Assembly: GCF_000935125.1 (NCBI RefSeq)
Contig: NZ_JRKI01000029.1
Span: 496,001 to 560,000, forward strand
Direction of reading: 5' to 3'
From: Streptomyces natalensis ATCC 27448
Lineage (GTDB): Bacteria > Actinomycetota > Actinomycetes > Streptomycetales > Streptomycetaceae
DNA length: 64,000 bases
Part shown: one piece after another, positions 41,632-49,804 of the stretch
Numbering within the stretch: position 1 is the first letter of the stretch
How the letters are laid out: every line of letters begins with the position of its first letter
Position numbers and translations under genes: made by a program
The notes under the pieces: generated by a model
What the model was told of the DNA's origin: nothing
The model's input: the letters and a program-made list of their open reading frames with translations, nothing else
Databases searched by the model: none

Positions 41632-44103
41632 TTACGGCCGCGGCGCACTTTCGCGCCGGGACGGCTGGGCATGGGCAGTGGCGAGGTCGGCTCCACCACC
41701 AGGGTCGTGATCACCACCGAGGTCGCGATGATCACTTCGGTCGCGATCACCACTACGGCCGCGATCACCGCCACGGTCTCGATCACCACCACGGTCGCGA
41801 TCCGCGAGCGCCTGGCGGAGCAGTTCCAGGCTGCGGGTGACCGAGCCGCACTCGTCGTGGTGGACCGGGTACAGCACGGTGCGACGGTCGCCGCCGGCCA
41901 GCCGTTCCGCGTACCCCGCCAGGGAACGCAGCGGTCTGACCACCACGATGTGCAGCCAGCCCAGACAGGCGACGCCCGCGGTCAGGGCGAGCAGCCCGGC
42001 CAGCATCGTGCGCGACTGGACCTGATACGCCGTCAGCTTGAGGGCCGCGGCGGGCTCCGCCGAGACCACCCGCCAGCCGAGCGGGGCGGCGGGCCCCGTC
42101 TGCGCCAGCGGCGCGGCGGCCGCGACCGACGGTCCGGCACCCGGCGTGGTCTCCGCATGCACGACGGCCGACGCCGGGCTGCCCGCACTGCCGGGCGCCG
42201 CCTCGGTCTTGGCCGCCAGCCGGGTGAAGCCCTGGCTGGGCAGCGGCTGGAACGCCTGGAAGCCGACGCTGGCCGCGAGGACCCGTTGCCGGTGGTCGGT
42301 GAGCCAGACGCTGCCGAGCCCCGGCCGCGAGAGCAGGCTGTTCAGCGCGTCCACATCGATCTCGGCGAAGACGACGGCCGGGGGGCGCCCGCCCGCGCCG
42401 CCCTTGGCGTCCTTGGCCGGCGGGATCTGGGCGTAGGCGGCGATCGACGGGATCCGGCCCGAGGTGTTGACCTGGGTGATGCCGCTGCCGGTCGGCGCAT
42501 GGACGCGGGTGCGCAGCGGCTCGTTGCCCACCCGCGTCACGATGGCGCCGGTGCGGTCCACCGCGTACACCGAGCGGTACTTGGGATGGGCGGCGAGCGC
42601 GCGCCGCAGCGTGTCCGCCGCCCGCTCGGGCGACTGCCCGGAGACGGCCGAGGCGACCCCCGTGAGGTCGGTGTAGCTCTGGTCCAGGATCGACCGCACC
42701 CGGTCGGCCGCGGCCTCGGTACGTGCCTGCTGGTCGGCTATGGCAGCGGCCGGTACGGCCTTGCCGGCTTCGACACGGTTGACCATGAAGAGCAACGGCA
42801 CCCCCCAGATCGCGATCAGCAGCACGCAGGCGAGCACCACGGACCGGACATCGGGCCGTCGGCCCACCGACGGCGCGGGCTCCGGTCCCGCCTCACCGAG
42901 CAGTTGGCGGCGTATCGACTCCAGTGCCCGGCCGACCCTGCCCAGCTCGCCGAAGGCCGGGACGGGCACCGGCCGCGCCAACTCCTCCCGCGCCTCGGGA
43001 CACTCCGCGGCGGCCCCCTTTGCCAACCGCGCGGCGGACAGATGGAGCCGCAGCAGCGGACGCTGCAGGATGCTCCCCAGTCCCACCGTGACCAGCGCGG
43101 CGATCACCAGCAACGCGCCGGCGCCCAGGAGGGCGAACCGGAGGTGGTCGGGCCTGTCCTTGGCCGGAGGCACGTCCCGGAACGTGAGGAGCGTCAGCCC
43201 CAGGTCGGAGGTCTCGTCCTTGCCGTCCGCCGCGGCGACCGACGCCCAGCCCGCGACCCTGCGCAATCCGCCGTGAGCGTCGCCGAGCGTGCTTCCGGCG
43301 GCGCCGGCGGCGTGCGGAACGGAGTCCGCCGCGCTCACCGCGGCGCGCAGAGCGCCGTCACCGGCGTCAGCCGCAAGGGCCTGACCGTCGGTGGCGGTCC
43401 CGGCGAGCACCTTTCCGCTCCCGTCGACCAGTTGGCCGGTGCGCCCGTCCCCGTGCACCGGAGGGGTGGGGAGCTTTTCGGACACGACCAGCAGCAGTTC
43501 GCGCGCGCCGGGTCCCTTCCCGGCCAGATCCCCCGGCTGGTCGGCGTTCTCGTCCTTGTTGCGCCCCGGAACGGGTACGGTCACCCGGGCGAAGAACAGC
43601 AGCCGGGCCTCAGGGGTCCCCTCGGTGACCAGCCGGGGCATGATGTCGTCGGCACCGGACCGCGCCAGGTCGGTCACGTCCACCCCGGCCAGCGGCACCG
43701 CTTCGCCGCTGACCGCCAGCCGCTTGCCGGTGCCGGGGACGAGCAGCGCGCCGCCCCGTACGGACTGTCCGGACAGCCCGGGGTGCCCGTCCTGCCGGGG
43801 CTTTCGGGACTTGGGGGCGGAAAGCCGGTCCGGGAGGAAGGTCTTCAGTATCTGTGCCGCGGTGCTGTCGGCGGCGGGCGTGCCCGCGGCTGCGGAACGG
43901 CGCAGCGCCGCGGCTCTGGCGTTGACGGAGGCGGCGACCGAAGCGGCGCTGTCGGCGGCGATCTGACGTTCCCCGTCGCTCACGGCCTGGGGCACGTCCT
44001 CTTCATGGACGGTGCCGAGACCGAGCGCGAAGAACGCGGCAACGGCCAGCAGCGCGCAGAGCAGTGCGGCTATCGGGGGGCGAACGCCTCCGAGTAGGGG
44101 CAT
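41632..44103 (-). CDS. Double-HAMP membrane protein, first gene of the capsule-like cluster
   Basis: The 823-residue protein has an N-terminal helix (PPIAALLCALLAVAAFFALG), a long exported sensor-like region, a second helix (ALLGAGALLVIAALVTVGLG) followed by a HAMP-like stretch, a third helix (SVVLACVLLIAIWGVPLLFM), a second exported region with a dCache-like pattern (YRSVYAVDRTGAIVTRVGNE; GSVWLTDHRQRVLAASVGF), a fourth helix (MLAGLLALTAGVACLGWLHI) and a C-terminal HAMP (VVRPLRSLAGYAERLAGGDR). It has no kinase or cyclase output domain. The tail has Asp-Arg-Gly repeats. It ends 13 bases before the pgsB start, so it is probably an accessory membrane component. Its role is unknown. Confidence 0.75.
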   Translation of the reverse strand: MPLLGGVRPPIAALLCALLAVAAFFALGLGTVHEEDVPQAVSDGERQIAADSAASVAASVNARAAALRRSAAAGTPAADSTAAQILKTFLPDRLSAPKSRKPRQDGHPGLSGQSVRGGALLVPGTGKRLAVSGEAVPLAGVDVTDLARSGADDIMPRLVTEGTPEARLLFFARVTVPVPGRNKDENADQPGDLAGKGPGARELLLVVSEKLPTPPVHGDGRTGQLVDGSGKVLAGTATDGQALAADAGDGALRAAVSAADSVPHAAGAAGSTLGDAHGGLRRVAGWASVAAADGKDETSDLGLTLLTFRDVPPAKDRPDHLRFALLGAGALLVIAALVTVGLGSILQRPLLRLHLSAARLAKGAAAECPEAREELARPVPVPAFGELGRVGRALESIRRQLLGEAGPEPAPSVGRRPDVRSVVLACVLLIAIWGVPLLFMVNRVEAGKAVPAAAIADQQARTEAAADRVRSILDQSYTDLTGVASAVSGQSPERAADTLRRALAAHPKYRSVYAVDRTGAIVTRVGNEPLRTRVHAPTGSGITQVNTSGRIPSIAAYAQIPPAKDAKGGAGGRPPAVVFAEIDVDALNSLLSRPGLGSVWLTDHRQRVLAASVGFQAFQPLPSQGFTRLAAKTEAAPGSAGSPASAVVHAETTPGAGPSVAAAAPLAQTGPAAPLGWRVVSAEPAAALKLTAYQVQSRTMLAGLLALTAGVACLGWLHIVVVRPLRSLAGYAERLAGGDRRTVLYPVHHDECGSVTRSLELLRQALADRDRGGDRDRGGDRGRSGDRDRSDHRDLGGDHDPGGGADLATAHAQPSRRESAPRP

Positions 44104-44567
44104 ATCGGCGCGGCGTCGGGTGCGGTGTCGACGGGGCGCGCGGGCTACCTGGCGCAGGGCAGCGTCCTCTCGGCACAGGGGGATCTATGTAGCAACTCGC
44201 AGTATGCGTCAGTATTATCACGAGATCATCACAACATTGTTCGCACCTCGGTCCCGTTTGCGAGCACGGAGTATCCCCCGCGGCCATTTCAGGCTGCACG
44301 GAGGCCCGGCAAACGTTTACGGGGCCCGACAAACGTTTTTCGGCCCCTTTCGCAGGGCGGGCTCAGCCGGTCGGCACAGCCGGTCGGGGCACAGCCGGGA
44401 AGGGCCCGGACGCGGGGGACGTCGGGGCGTCGGCCTCGCGACTCACCCACGCCTCCCGGGTGCACTCTCCGTGCAACAGGGCATTGCAGCGCACCGGCCG
44501 AACACCGCTACGATGAGCGGCCATTCGGCCGTCCACGTTTGCGATCGCCATCAGGGAGAGGGCTGCC
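44104..44567. promoter_or_regulatory. Divergent promoter region of the capsule-like cluster and the hydrolase gene
   Basis: This region is AT-rich relative to its surroundings from 44185 to 44260, with CAGTAT repeated 11 bases apart and ATCAC motifs (near 44200-44235), which suits a promoter for the minus-strand operon. Further right are two AAACGTTT palindromes (listed separately). No gene was found. Confidence 0.45.
44311..44338. promoter_or_regulatory. Two AAACGTTT palindromes spaced 20 bp
   Basis: AAACGTTT at 44311-44318 and 44331-44338 are identical 8-bp palindromes exactly two helical turns apart. The same octamer occurs at 1695-1702. The pair lies between the capsule-like cluster and the hydrolase gene and could bind a dimeric repressor. 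The binding protein is unknown. Confidence 0.4.
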
Positions 44568-45851
44568 ATGAAGCACGCACGGAGAAAACCCCGCAGCCGG
44601 ATGCGCGACCGGGTCGCCAGTACCACAGGAGCGCTTGCCGTCATCCTGGGCGCCGGGATCGGGACGGCCAACGCCGCCGGGAAGGCCGCCGCGGCGCCCG
44701 CGGCCAAGGAGGCCAAGGAGGTCCCCCAGGACGCGGCGAACGCGGCAGACGCGGCGGACGCCCCGGGTGCGGTGACGCTGCCCGCCCCGAGCGGGCATTA
44801 CCAGGTCGGGATGACCAACCTCCACCTGCTCGATACGAAACGCACCGACCCCTGGCTGCCCGACGGCCGGCCGCGCGAGCTGATGGTCTCGCTCTGGTAC
44901 CCGGCCACCCACACGGCCGGCCACCCCGCCGCTCCGTACCTGGAGCCCGCCGCCGCCGCGCACTACCTGGCCTCCCGGGGGCTGCCGCCCAACGCGGTCA
45001 CCCTGCCCACCACCGCCGGTCACACCGGTGCCCCGGTGGACGGCAAGGCCGGGAAGCTGCCGGTCGTGCTGTACTCGACCGGGCGGGGCTCGGACCGCGC
45101 GACGGGCACCGCGCTCGCCCAGGACCTGGCCAGCCGCGGCTACCTGGTCGTCACCCTCGACGACACCCACGATGACGGCGAAGTGCAGTTCCCCGGCGGC
45201 CGGCTGGAAGTGGCCACGATGCCGCCGGGCATCCCTGCGTCCCGCATCATCTCCGTCCGGGCCGCGGACACCCGCTTCGTCGTCGACCAACTGGGCGCCA
45301 TCGCCCGTGGCCACAACCCGGACGTGGAGCACGCACCGCTTCCCCAAGGACTGTCCCATGCGGTGGACATGGACCGAATAGGGATGTTCGGTGCCTCGCT
45401 CGGCGGTGCGGTGGTGCCGGAGGCCATGCACGTGGACCCCAGGATCCACGCCGGCGCGAACCTGGACGGCCAGTTCTTCGGCCCCGCGAAAACCCGCGAC
45501 CTCAAGCGCCCCTTCCTGCTGTTCAGCTCCCAGCACCACAATCGCAACGACGATTCGAGCTGGTCGACCTTCTGGCAGCATCTGCACGGCGAGCGATTCG
45601 ATCTGAAGCTGCAAGGCGCCGAGCACCTGTCCTTCATGGACTACGAGGAACTCCTGCCCCAGATGGCCGGCCCGCTCGGATACTCCTCCGCCCAGCTCGT
45701 CCAGATGCTCGGCACGATCGCCCCCGACCGCGCCATCGAGATCCAACGCACCTATCTCGCGGCCTTCTTCGACAAGGAACTGCGCGGCCATCACAGCGAC
45801 CTCCTGAATGGCCCTTCGCGCCACTATCCGGAGATCAAGTTCGTACGGTGA
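44568..45851 (+). CDS. Secreted alpha/beta hydrolase (platelet-activating-factor acetylhydrolase-like)
   Basis: The 427-residue protein has a signal (RMRDRVASTTGALAVILGAG), an Ala-rich spacer, and an alpha/beta-hydrolase fold: LMVSLWYPATH, KLPVVLYSTGRGSDRATGTA (oxyanion side), VVTLDDTHDDGE, IGMFGASLGGAVVPEAM (nucleophile elbow Gly-Ala-Ser-Leu-Gly), HAGANLDGQFFG (acid) and GAEHLSFMDYEE (His). The arrangement matches plasma PAF-acetylhydrolase-like enzymes that act on esters or short-chain lipids. GGGAGAGG is upstream of the ATG. It stands alone with its own promoter region; two hairpins follow it. Substrate is unknown. Confidence 0.85.
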   Translation: MKHARRKPRSRMRDRVASTTGALAVILGAGIGTANAAGKAAAAPAAKEAKEVPQDAANAADAADAPGAVTLPAPSGHYQVGMTNLHLLDTKRTDPWLPDGRPRELMVSLWYPATHTAGHPAAPYLEPAAAAHYLASRGLPPNAVTLPTTAGHTGAPVDGKAGKLPVVLYSTGRGSDRATGTALAQDLASRGYLVVTLDDTHDDGEVQFPGGRLEVATMPPGIPASRIISVRAADTRFVVDQLGAIARGHNPDVEHAPLPQGLSHAVDMDRIGMFGASLGGAVVPEAMHVDPRIHAGANLDGQFFGPAKTRDLKRPFLLFSSQHHNRNDDSSWSTFWQHLHGERFDLKLQGAEHLSFMDYEELLPQMAGPLGYSSAQLVQMLGTIAPDRAIEIQRTYLAAFFDKELRGHHSDLLNGPSRHYPEIKFVR

Positions 45852-45904
45852 GCCGGGCCGATCCGAGCTGGTCCGAGCGAGCTGAGCCGAGCACCAAAAG
45901 CCCG

Positions 45905-45929
45905 AACGGGCCGCCTCCGCCTGCCCGTT
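45905..45929 (+). terminator. Hairpin after hydrolase gene
   Basis: AACGGGC (45905-45911) and GCCCGTT (45923-45929) form a perfect seven-pair stem with an 11-base loop, 54 bases after the hydrolase stop. No U-run follows, as is usual in Streptomyces. Confidence 0.5.
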
Positions 45930-45931
45930 GA

Positions 45932-45966
45932 CCGGTGATGGACGCCTCGCCTTACTCCATCACCGG
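45932..45966 (+). terminator. Second, longer hairpin after hydrolase gene
   Basis: CCGGTGATGGA (45932-45942) and TCCATCACCGG (45956-45966) form an 11-pair perfect stem with a 13-base loop. It follows the previous hairpin by two bases, so the two together look like a tandem terminator. Confidence 0.6.
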
Positions 45967-46187
45967 GGGCTGATATCCGCCGGGGGACGGCGCTTGCTGC
46001 GCACAAGCCGTACGGCCTCGGCGGATGTGAGCCAGATCATCCGCTTACGACGGATGAATCCGCTCATTGTTCCTGATGTCCATGACACGATCTTGCGGAT
46101 CATTACCTGCCGGTTCGGCAACCGCCGGGCACCGACTTACGTCGGTCTCCCCCGGCCTACCCCCACCTCACCTCTCCAGGACCAACC
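45967..46187. other. Upstream region of the lipoprotein gene
   Basis: No gene is seen. The last part is AT-richer (46060-46105) and should hold the promoter. ACCGAC-TTAC-GTCGGT at 46131-46146 is a six-pair hairpin 41 bases before the start codon, probably in the 5' untranslated RNA. Confidence 0.4.
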
Positions 46188-47735
46188 TTGCGCAGATCCA
46201 CCAGGATTGCTCCTTTGCTGGCCCTCACCGCCGCGTCCCTGCTCGTCGCCGGATGCTCGGCGACGCAGTCCGGCGCGCCCGACAAGGATTCGGCGGTCAC
46301 CGACGGCGCCCCGGCTTCGCCGCAGCTGACCGTCCGGGGCGCCGACGACGGTAACGGCGGCGACGCCCCGAGCGCCGTGGCCCGGCCGGGCGGCGGCCAC
46401 GCGGGACGACTTGCCACGAAGTCCGCACTCAAGGTCGCCTCCTTCGACCGGAACAGCGGACGGGCCGTCATCACCACCGCGGCCGTCCGGCCGTCGCCGG
46501 GCAAGCCGAGTGCATCGTCAGGTGCCCCGTCAGGCTCCCCGTCGAGTACCCCGTCAGGTGCCCCGACGAATCCGCCGTCGTCCGGCAGCCCGTCCGCCGC
46601 GGCCTCGGCCTCGGCATCGCCGTCCCCGACATCCTCGGCATCGCCGTCCGCCGCCCCGTCGAAGGGCGGGGCCTCACCCAAGGCGGACGTGGCCGCCGGC
46701 GACATCATCGCCAGCGCCCCCGCACCGGGCGCGCCCCAGGGCGTCCTGGCCAAGGTCACCAAGGTCGTCGCCACGACCGATCGAGGCACCGAGGTCACCA
46801 CCGCCCCGGCCACGCTCGACGCACTGCTCGGCGGTTCCACGGCGCACGGCGCGGTGCCCGTCGATCCGGCCTCCGTCAAGGTCGAGCCGCTCGCCCCCAA
46901 GGTCAAGGTCTCCTGGGCCAGGACCGGCGGCCTCCACTTCGGCCCCAAGGGCGCCCAACTGCCCCTCGGCCGCCTGCGCCTGGACGTCGGCGCCTCGCTG
47001 CCCACGCCCTCCGGTGGGCCCGTCTCGGCCAAGGCGTCGGCCACCGGCTACGTCCAGCTCGCCCCCGAGGTCGACTTCTCGTACGAGGGCGGCCGGGGCG
47101 GCGGTGTCGGCGGCGCCTCGCTGACGCTGTCCGGCAGATGGTCCTCGCAGTGGGAGTTCAAGGGCCGGGCGGCCGCCTCCACCGAGGCCGAGCCGCTGCG
47201 GGTGCCCTTCGCCAAGCTGCACGCCGACCCCGTCATCCAGGTCGGGCCGGTGCCGGTCGTGGTCAACCTCGACCTCACCTGCTACCTCCAGGTCGACGCC
47301 GACGGCAAGGCCAGCGTGGACGTCAAGCAGGACCTCAAGGGCGACTTCACCGTTGGCGGCACCTACCGGCACGCCAAGGGCTGGGCCCCGGTCGCCAAGG
47401 CCACCATGCACGGCACACCGGTACGGGCCACCGCGGCCGCCGCCGGCAAGGTCAAGGCCGCCCTCGGCACCGAAGCCAGCCTCGGCCTCTACGGCAGCGT
47501 CGGCGTGACCGCCGATGTCGCCCCCTACCTGCGCGCCGAAGTCGCCGGCACCGCCTCCGCCGCCACGGACGGCACCGCCTCCGCCACCGGCAGCTGGGCC
47601 GCCTTCGGCGGTGTCGACCTCTCGGGTGCACTCCGTGCCCACCTCGACATCTTCGGCACGCCGATCTTCGACCGGCGGATCCCCCTGGGCCCGCTGAACC
47701 GTGAGTGGAAACTGGCCGCCGGGAAACGTCCGTAA
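46188..47735 (+). CDS. Secreted lipoprotein with Ser/Pro/Ala linker, function unknown
   Basis: From a TTG at 46188 (CCAGGA upstream; no ATG or GTG lies before the signal peptide), the 515-residue product has a lipoprotein signal (TRIAPLLALTAASLLVAGCS). A disordered Ser/Pro/Ala-rich linker (about residues 100-160) follows, then a C-terminal part of repeated beta-strand patterns (VVNLDLTCYLQVDADGKASV; AALGTEASLGLYGSVGVTAD; ATGSWAAFGGVDLSGALRAH). It resembles other actinobacterial surface lipoproteins, but no domain was recognised. It is probably anchored to the membrane outer face with the C-terminal domain projecting through the wall. Confidence 0.75.
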   Translation: MRRSTRIAPLLALTAASLLVAGCSATQSGAPDKDSAVTDGAPASPQLTVRGADDGNGGDAPSAVARPGGGHAGRLATKSALKVASFDRNSGRAVITTAAVRPSPGKPSASSGAPSGSPSSTPSGAPTNPPSSGSPSAAASASASPSPTSSASPSAAPSKGGASPKADVAAGDIIASAPAPGAPQGVLAKVTKVVATTDRGTEVTTAPATLDALLGGSTAHGAVPVDPASVKVEPLAPKVKVSWARTGGLHFGPKGAQLPLGRLRLDVGASLPTPSGGPVSAKASATGYVQLAPEVDFSYEGGRGGGVGGASLTLSGRWSSQWEFKGRAAASTEAEPLRVPFAKLHADPVIQVGPVPVVVNLDLTCYLQVDADGKASVDVKQDLKGDFTVGGTYRHAKGWAPVAKATMHGTPVRATAAAAGKVKAALGTEASLGLYGSVGVTADVAPYLRAEVAGTASAATDGTASATGSWAAFGGVDLSGALRAHLDIFGTPIFDRRIPLGPLNREWKLAAGKRP

Positions 47736-47899
47736 CTGCGGGTAAGTGATCAGTTTCACTCGGTATGCGACCTCGCTCGCGGTCCCTACCGGCTCCCTGG
47801 CTGCCATGATCCCTACCGATGCGGACGCAGTTGACTCCGCACGGAACACGGACACACGGACACACGGACCGAAATGGCAGCGAAGACAGGGGTGTTGGC

Positions 47900-49735
47900 G
47901 TGAAATTAGCGTGGTCGCGAGGGGTTGTGCCGAGGCGGGCGGGCACCGGCCGGGGATCCGTCCCGGGCGGGCCGGGGGTGGCGCTTCGCTCGTTGGCAGC
48001 GAGGCGTTTCGCGGCGGTCGGCGCGGCCGCCGTGCTCCTCGGCCAGCTCCTCCTCGGCGGGCACCCCGCCGAGGCACAGCCCCTCGCCCTGCCGGGGTCG
48101 GCGTTCCCCCTCGTCCTCGACGTCGACATGACGCCGAATCCGGTGTGCAGCGGACCGGTACACGGCCGGGTGGAGATCTACGACCCCGGCGCGGCGAAGG
48201 CCAAGGACACCGTGGAGTGGCGCGTACGCGCCGGTGAGAAGCAACTGGCCGGCGGGCGCGTCACCATGGCCGCCAACGTCGCCACGGCGAAGTTCACCAT
48301 CCCCTACGACCGGGTGCCCGCCGCCGAGACCGCCTTGCAGGTCGACGCCCGCATCGCCGCCTCGTCCGACGGGGATGAGCCCGGCCACTACGGCAAGGTC
48401 TGGCGGGACACGATACGCCGGGGGTGCCACCCGGTGCGGGTGGCATCCGTCGGTGACTCCGTGGTCTGGGGGCAGGGCCTGGACCACGACCAGAAGTTCC
48501 CCGATCTGACGGCCCAGTTGCTCGGCCGTGCGACCGGCCGGGGCTTTCAGCACCTGGACTACTCGATCTCCGGCGCGGTGCTCGATGCGCCCCATCTCCC
48601 CGCGGGCAACAAGGACGCGAACTGTCTGCGCACGACGGAGAAGCAGGACCCGGACGGCGACGGAGAGATGGAGTTCGGCGAGGTCACCCAGCAAATGCCG
48701 GATGTGTTCTGCCAATTGGAAAAGGCGGGCGCGCAGGCACGGGCGGGCGGCTACGGTCTCGATCTGGTCGTGATCAACGGGTGCATCAACGACCTCGATC
48801 CGTTCTTCGGCATCGGCGTCGGCATCACCCCCGGCTCGGAAGACCTGCCCAAGGCCGTGAAGCGCGAGTGCTCCGGCATCGGCGCGGCAGCCAAGAACCC
48901 GGCCAAGGACGTGCCCTACTTCAGCGGCGCCAAGGTCGGATACGGCGGACGCGGGATGCAGGCGGCGATCGAGAAGGCCCACTCCCTGCCGGGGCGGCCG
49001 AAGGTGATCGTGGCCGACTTCTACTACGCGCTCAGCCGCAGCAGCTCTCCGGTCCCGGTCAGGACGTGCTCGACCCCGGGGGTCGCCGGAGCACGGCTGG
49101 CCTCCTGCAAGGCCGCCCTCGGTAGCGTGGCCGAGCGCTACGAGCAGTACACACAGCTGGCCAATGCCGCCTACCACCAGGCCGCGGCCGCCGCCGACAA
49201 GGCGTCCGCGGACGGTCCCTACGCGGTCGCGGCCGACGGACTGTTCACCGTGGACAACGCCCTTCTCTCCCGGGACTCCAAGGTCTGGAACACCCCGGTC
49301 ACCGACCCGGCGTTCCCGCTGCGCACGCGGGCCTGCCCGGAACTCAGCTCGACTCCGTTGCAGTGTCTGTCCGCGGCCGTCGGTCACCCCGACATCGAGG
49401 GTGCCCGGCAGTACGCCGACGCTTTCCTCCTCAACCCGAAGGTCCGCGACTGGTTCCGCCTCCCCCGGCAGGGGCCCCGGGCGCAGCTGAACGTCCCGGA
49501 GCACACGCACGTCGGCAGTGAGGTGCGGATGTCGGTGACGGTCCACGGAAAGCCGCCCGCCGCCGGGTACCGCTACCACTGGTACTTCGGCGACGGTACG
49601 CAGCAGGAGACCGGCGGGGCGGCCGTCACCCATGCCTACGACCGTAACGGCCCCTGGCTGCCACGGGTCGTGATGACCGGTCGGGACGGAGGCAAGGTCC
49701 TGGTCGAGGCCGCCCAGGACCTCACCGCCGACTGA
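47900..49735 (+). CDS. Secreted SGNH/GDSL hydrolase with PKD-like tail
   Basis: The 611-residue protein has a signal with a hydrophobic core (FAAVGAAAVLLGQLLLGGHP). An SGNH hydrolase domain follows with block I VASVGDSVVWGQG (catalytic Ser), block III VVINGCINDLD (Asn) and block V VGHPDIEGARQYAD (Asp-x-x-His-like order seen as His-Pro-Asp). A C-terminal PKD-like domain (YRYHWYFGDGTQQETGGAAV) may bind polysaccharide. Family enzymes hydrolyse esters of lipids or sugars. The third codon is TTA (GTG-AAA-TTA), so translation needs the bldA leucyl-tRNA and is likely limited to late growth. The ribosome binding site is weak. A strong hairpin follows the stop. Confidence 0.85.
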   Translation: MKLAWSRGVVPRRAGTGRGSVPGGPGVALRSLAARRFAAVGAAAVLLGQLLLGGHPAEAQPLALPGSAFPLVLDVDMTPNPVCSGPVHGRVEIYDPGAAKAKDTVEWRVRAGEKQLAGGRVTMAANVATAKFTIPYDRVPAAETALQVDARIAASSDGDEPGHYGKVWRDTIRRGCHPVRVASVGDSVVWGQGLDHDQKFPDLTAQLLGRATGRGFQHLDYSISGAVLDAPHLPAGNKDANCLRTTEKQDPDGDGEMEFGEVTQQMPDVFCQLEKAGAQARAGGYGLDLVVINGCINDLDPFFGIGVGITPGSEDLPKAVKRECSGIGAAAKNPAKDVPYFSGAKVGYGGRGMQAAIEKAHSLPGRPKVIVADFYYALSRSSSPVPVRTCSTPGVAGARLASCKAALGSVAERYEQYTQLANAAYHQAAAAADKASADGPYAVAADGLFTVDNALLSRDSKVWNTPVTDPAFPLRTRACPELSSTPLQCLSAAVGHPDIEGARQYADAFLLNPKVRDWFRLPRQGPRAQLNVPEHTHVGSEVRMSVTVHGKPPAAGYRYHWYFGDGTQQETGGAAVTHAYDRNGPWLPRVVMTGRDGGKVLVEAAQDLTAD

Positions 49736-49746
49736 CGCTCCGACGA

Positions 49747-49791
49747 CCGAGGGGCGGCTCGCAGGCGCTTGGGCCGCGGGCCGCCCCTCGG
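49747..49791. terminator. Strong bidirectional terminator hairpin
   Basis: CCGAGGGGCGGC (49747-49758) pairs perfectly with GCCGCCCCTCGG (49780-49791), a 12-pair GC-rich stem with a 21-base loop. It sits between the convergent stops of the SGNH gene (49735) and the LysR gene (49805). Confidence 0.8.
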
Positions 49792-49804
49792 CGTGTCCTG
49801 ACCA

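Noticed and set aside
41619..41792. N-terminal extension of PgsB (Val/Ile/Thr-rich)
   Set aside because: It is the other-frame reading of the repeat tail of the preceding gene; the GTG at 41618 gives the usual PgsB N-terminal helix.
41671..44097. An 808-codon plus-strand frame opposite the double-HAMP gene
   Set aside because: The minus strand has membrane helices and HAMP patterns; this frame is Gly/Arg-rich shadow sequence.
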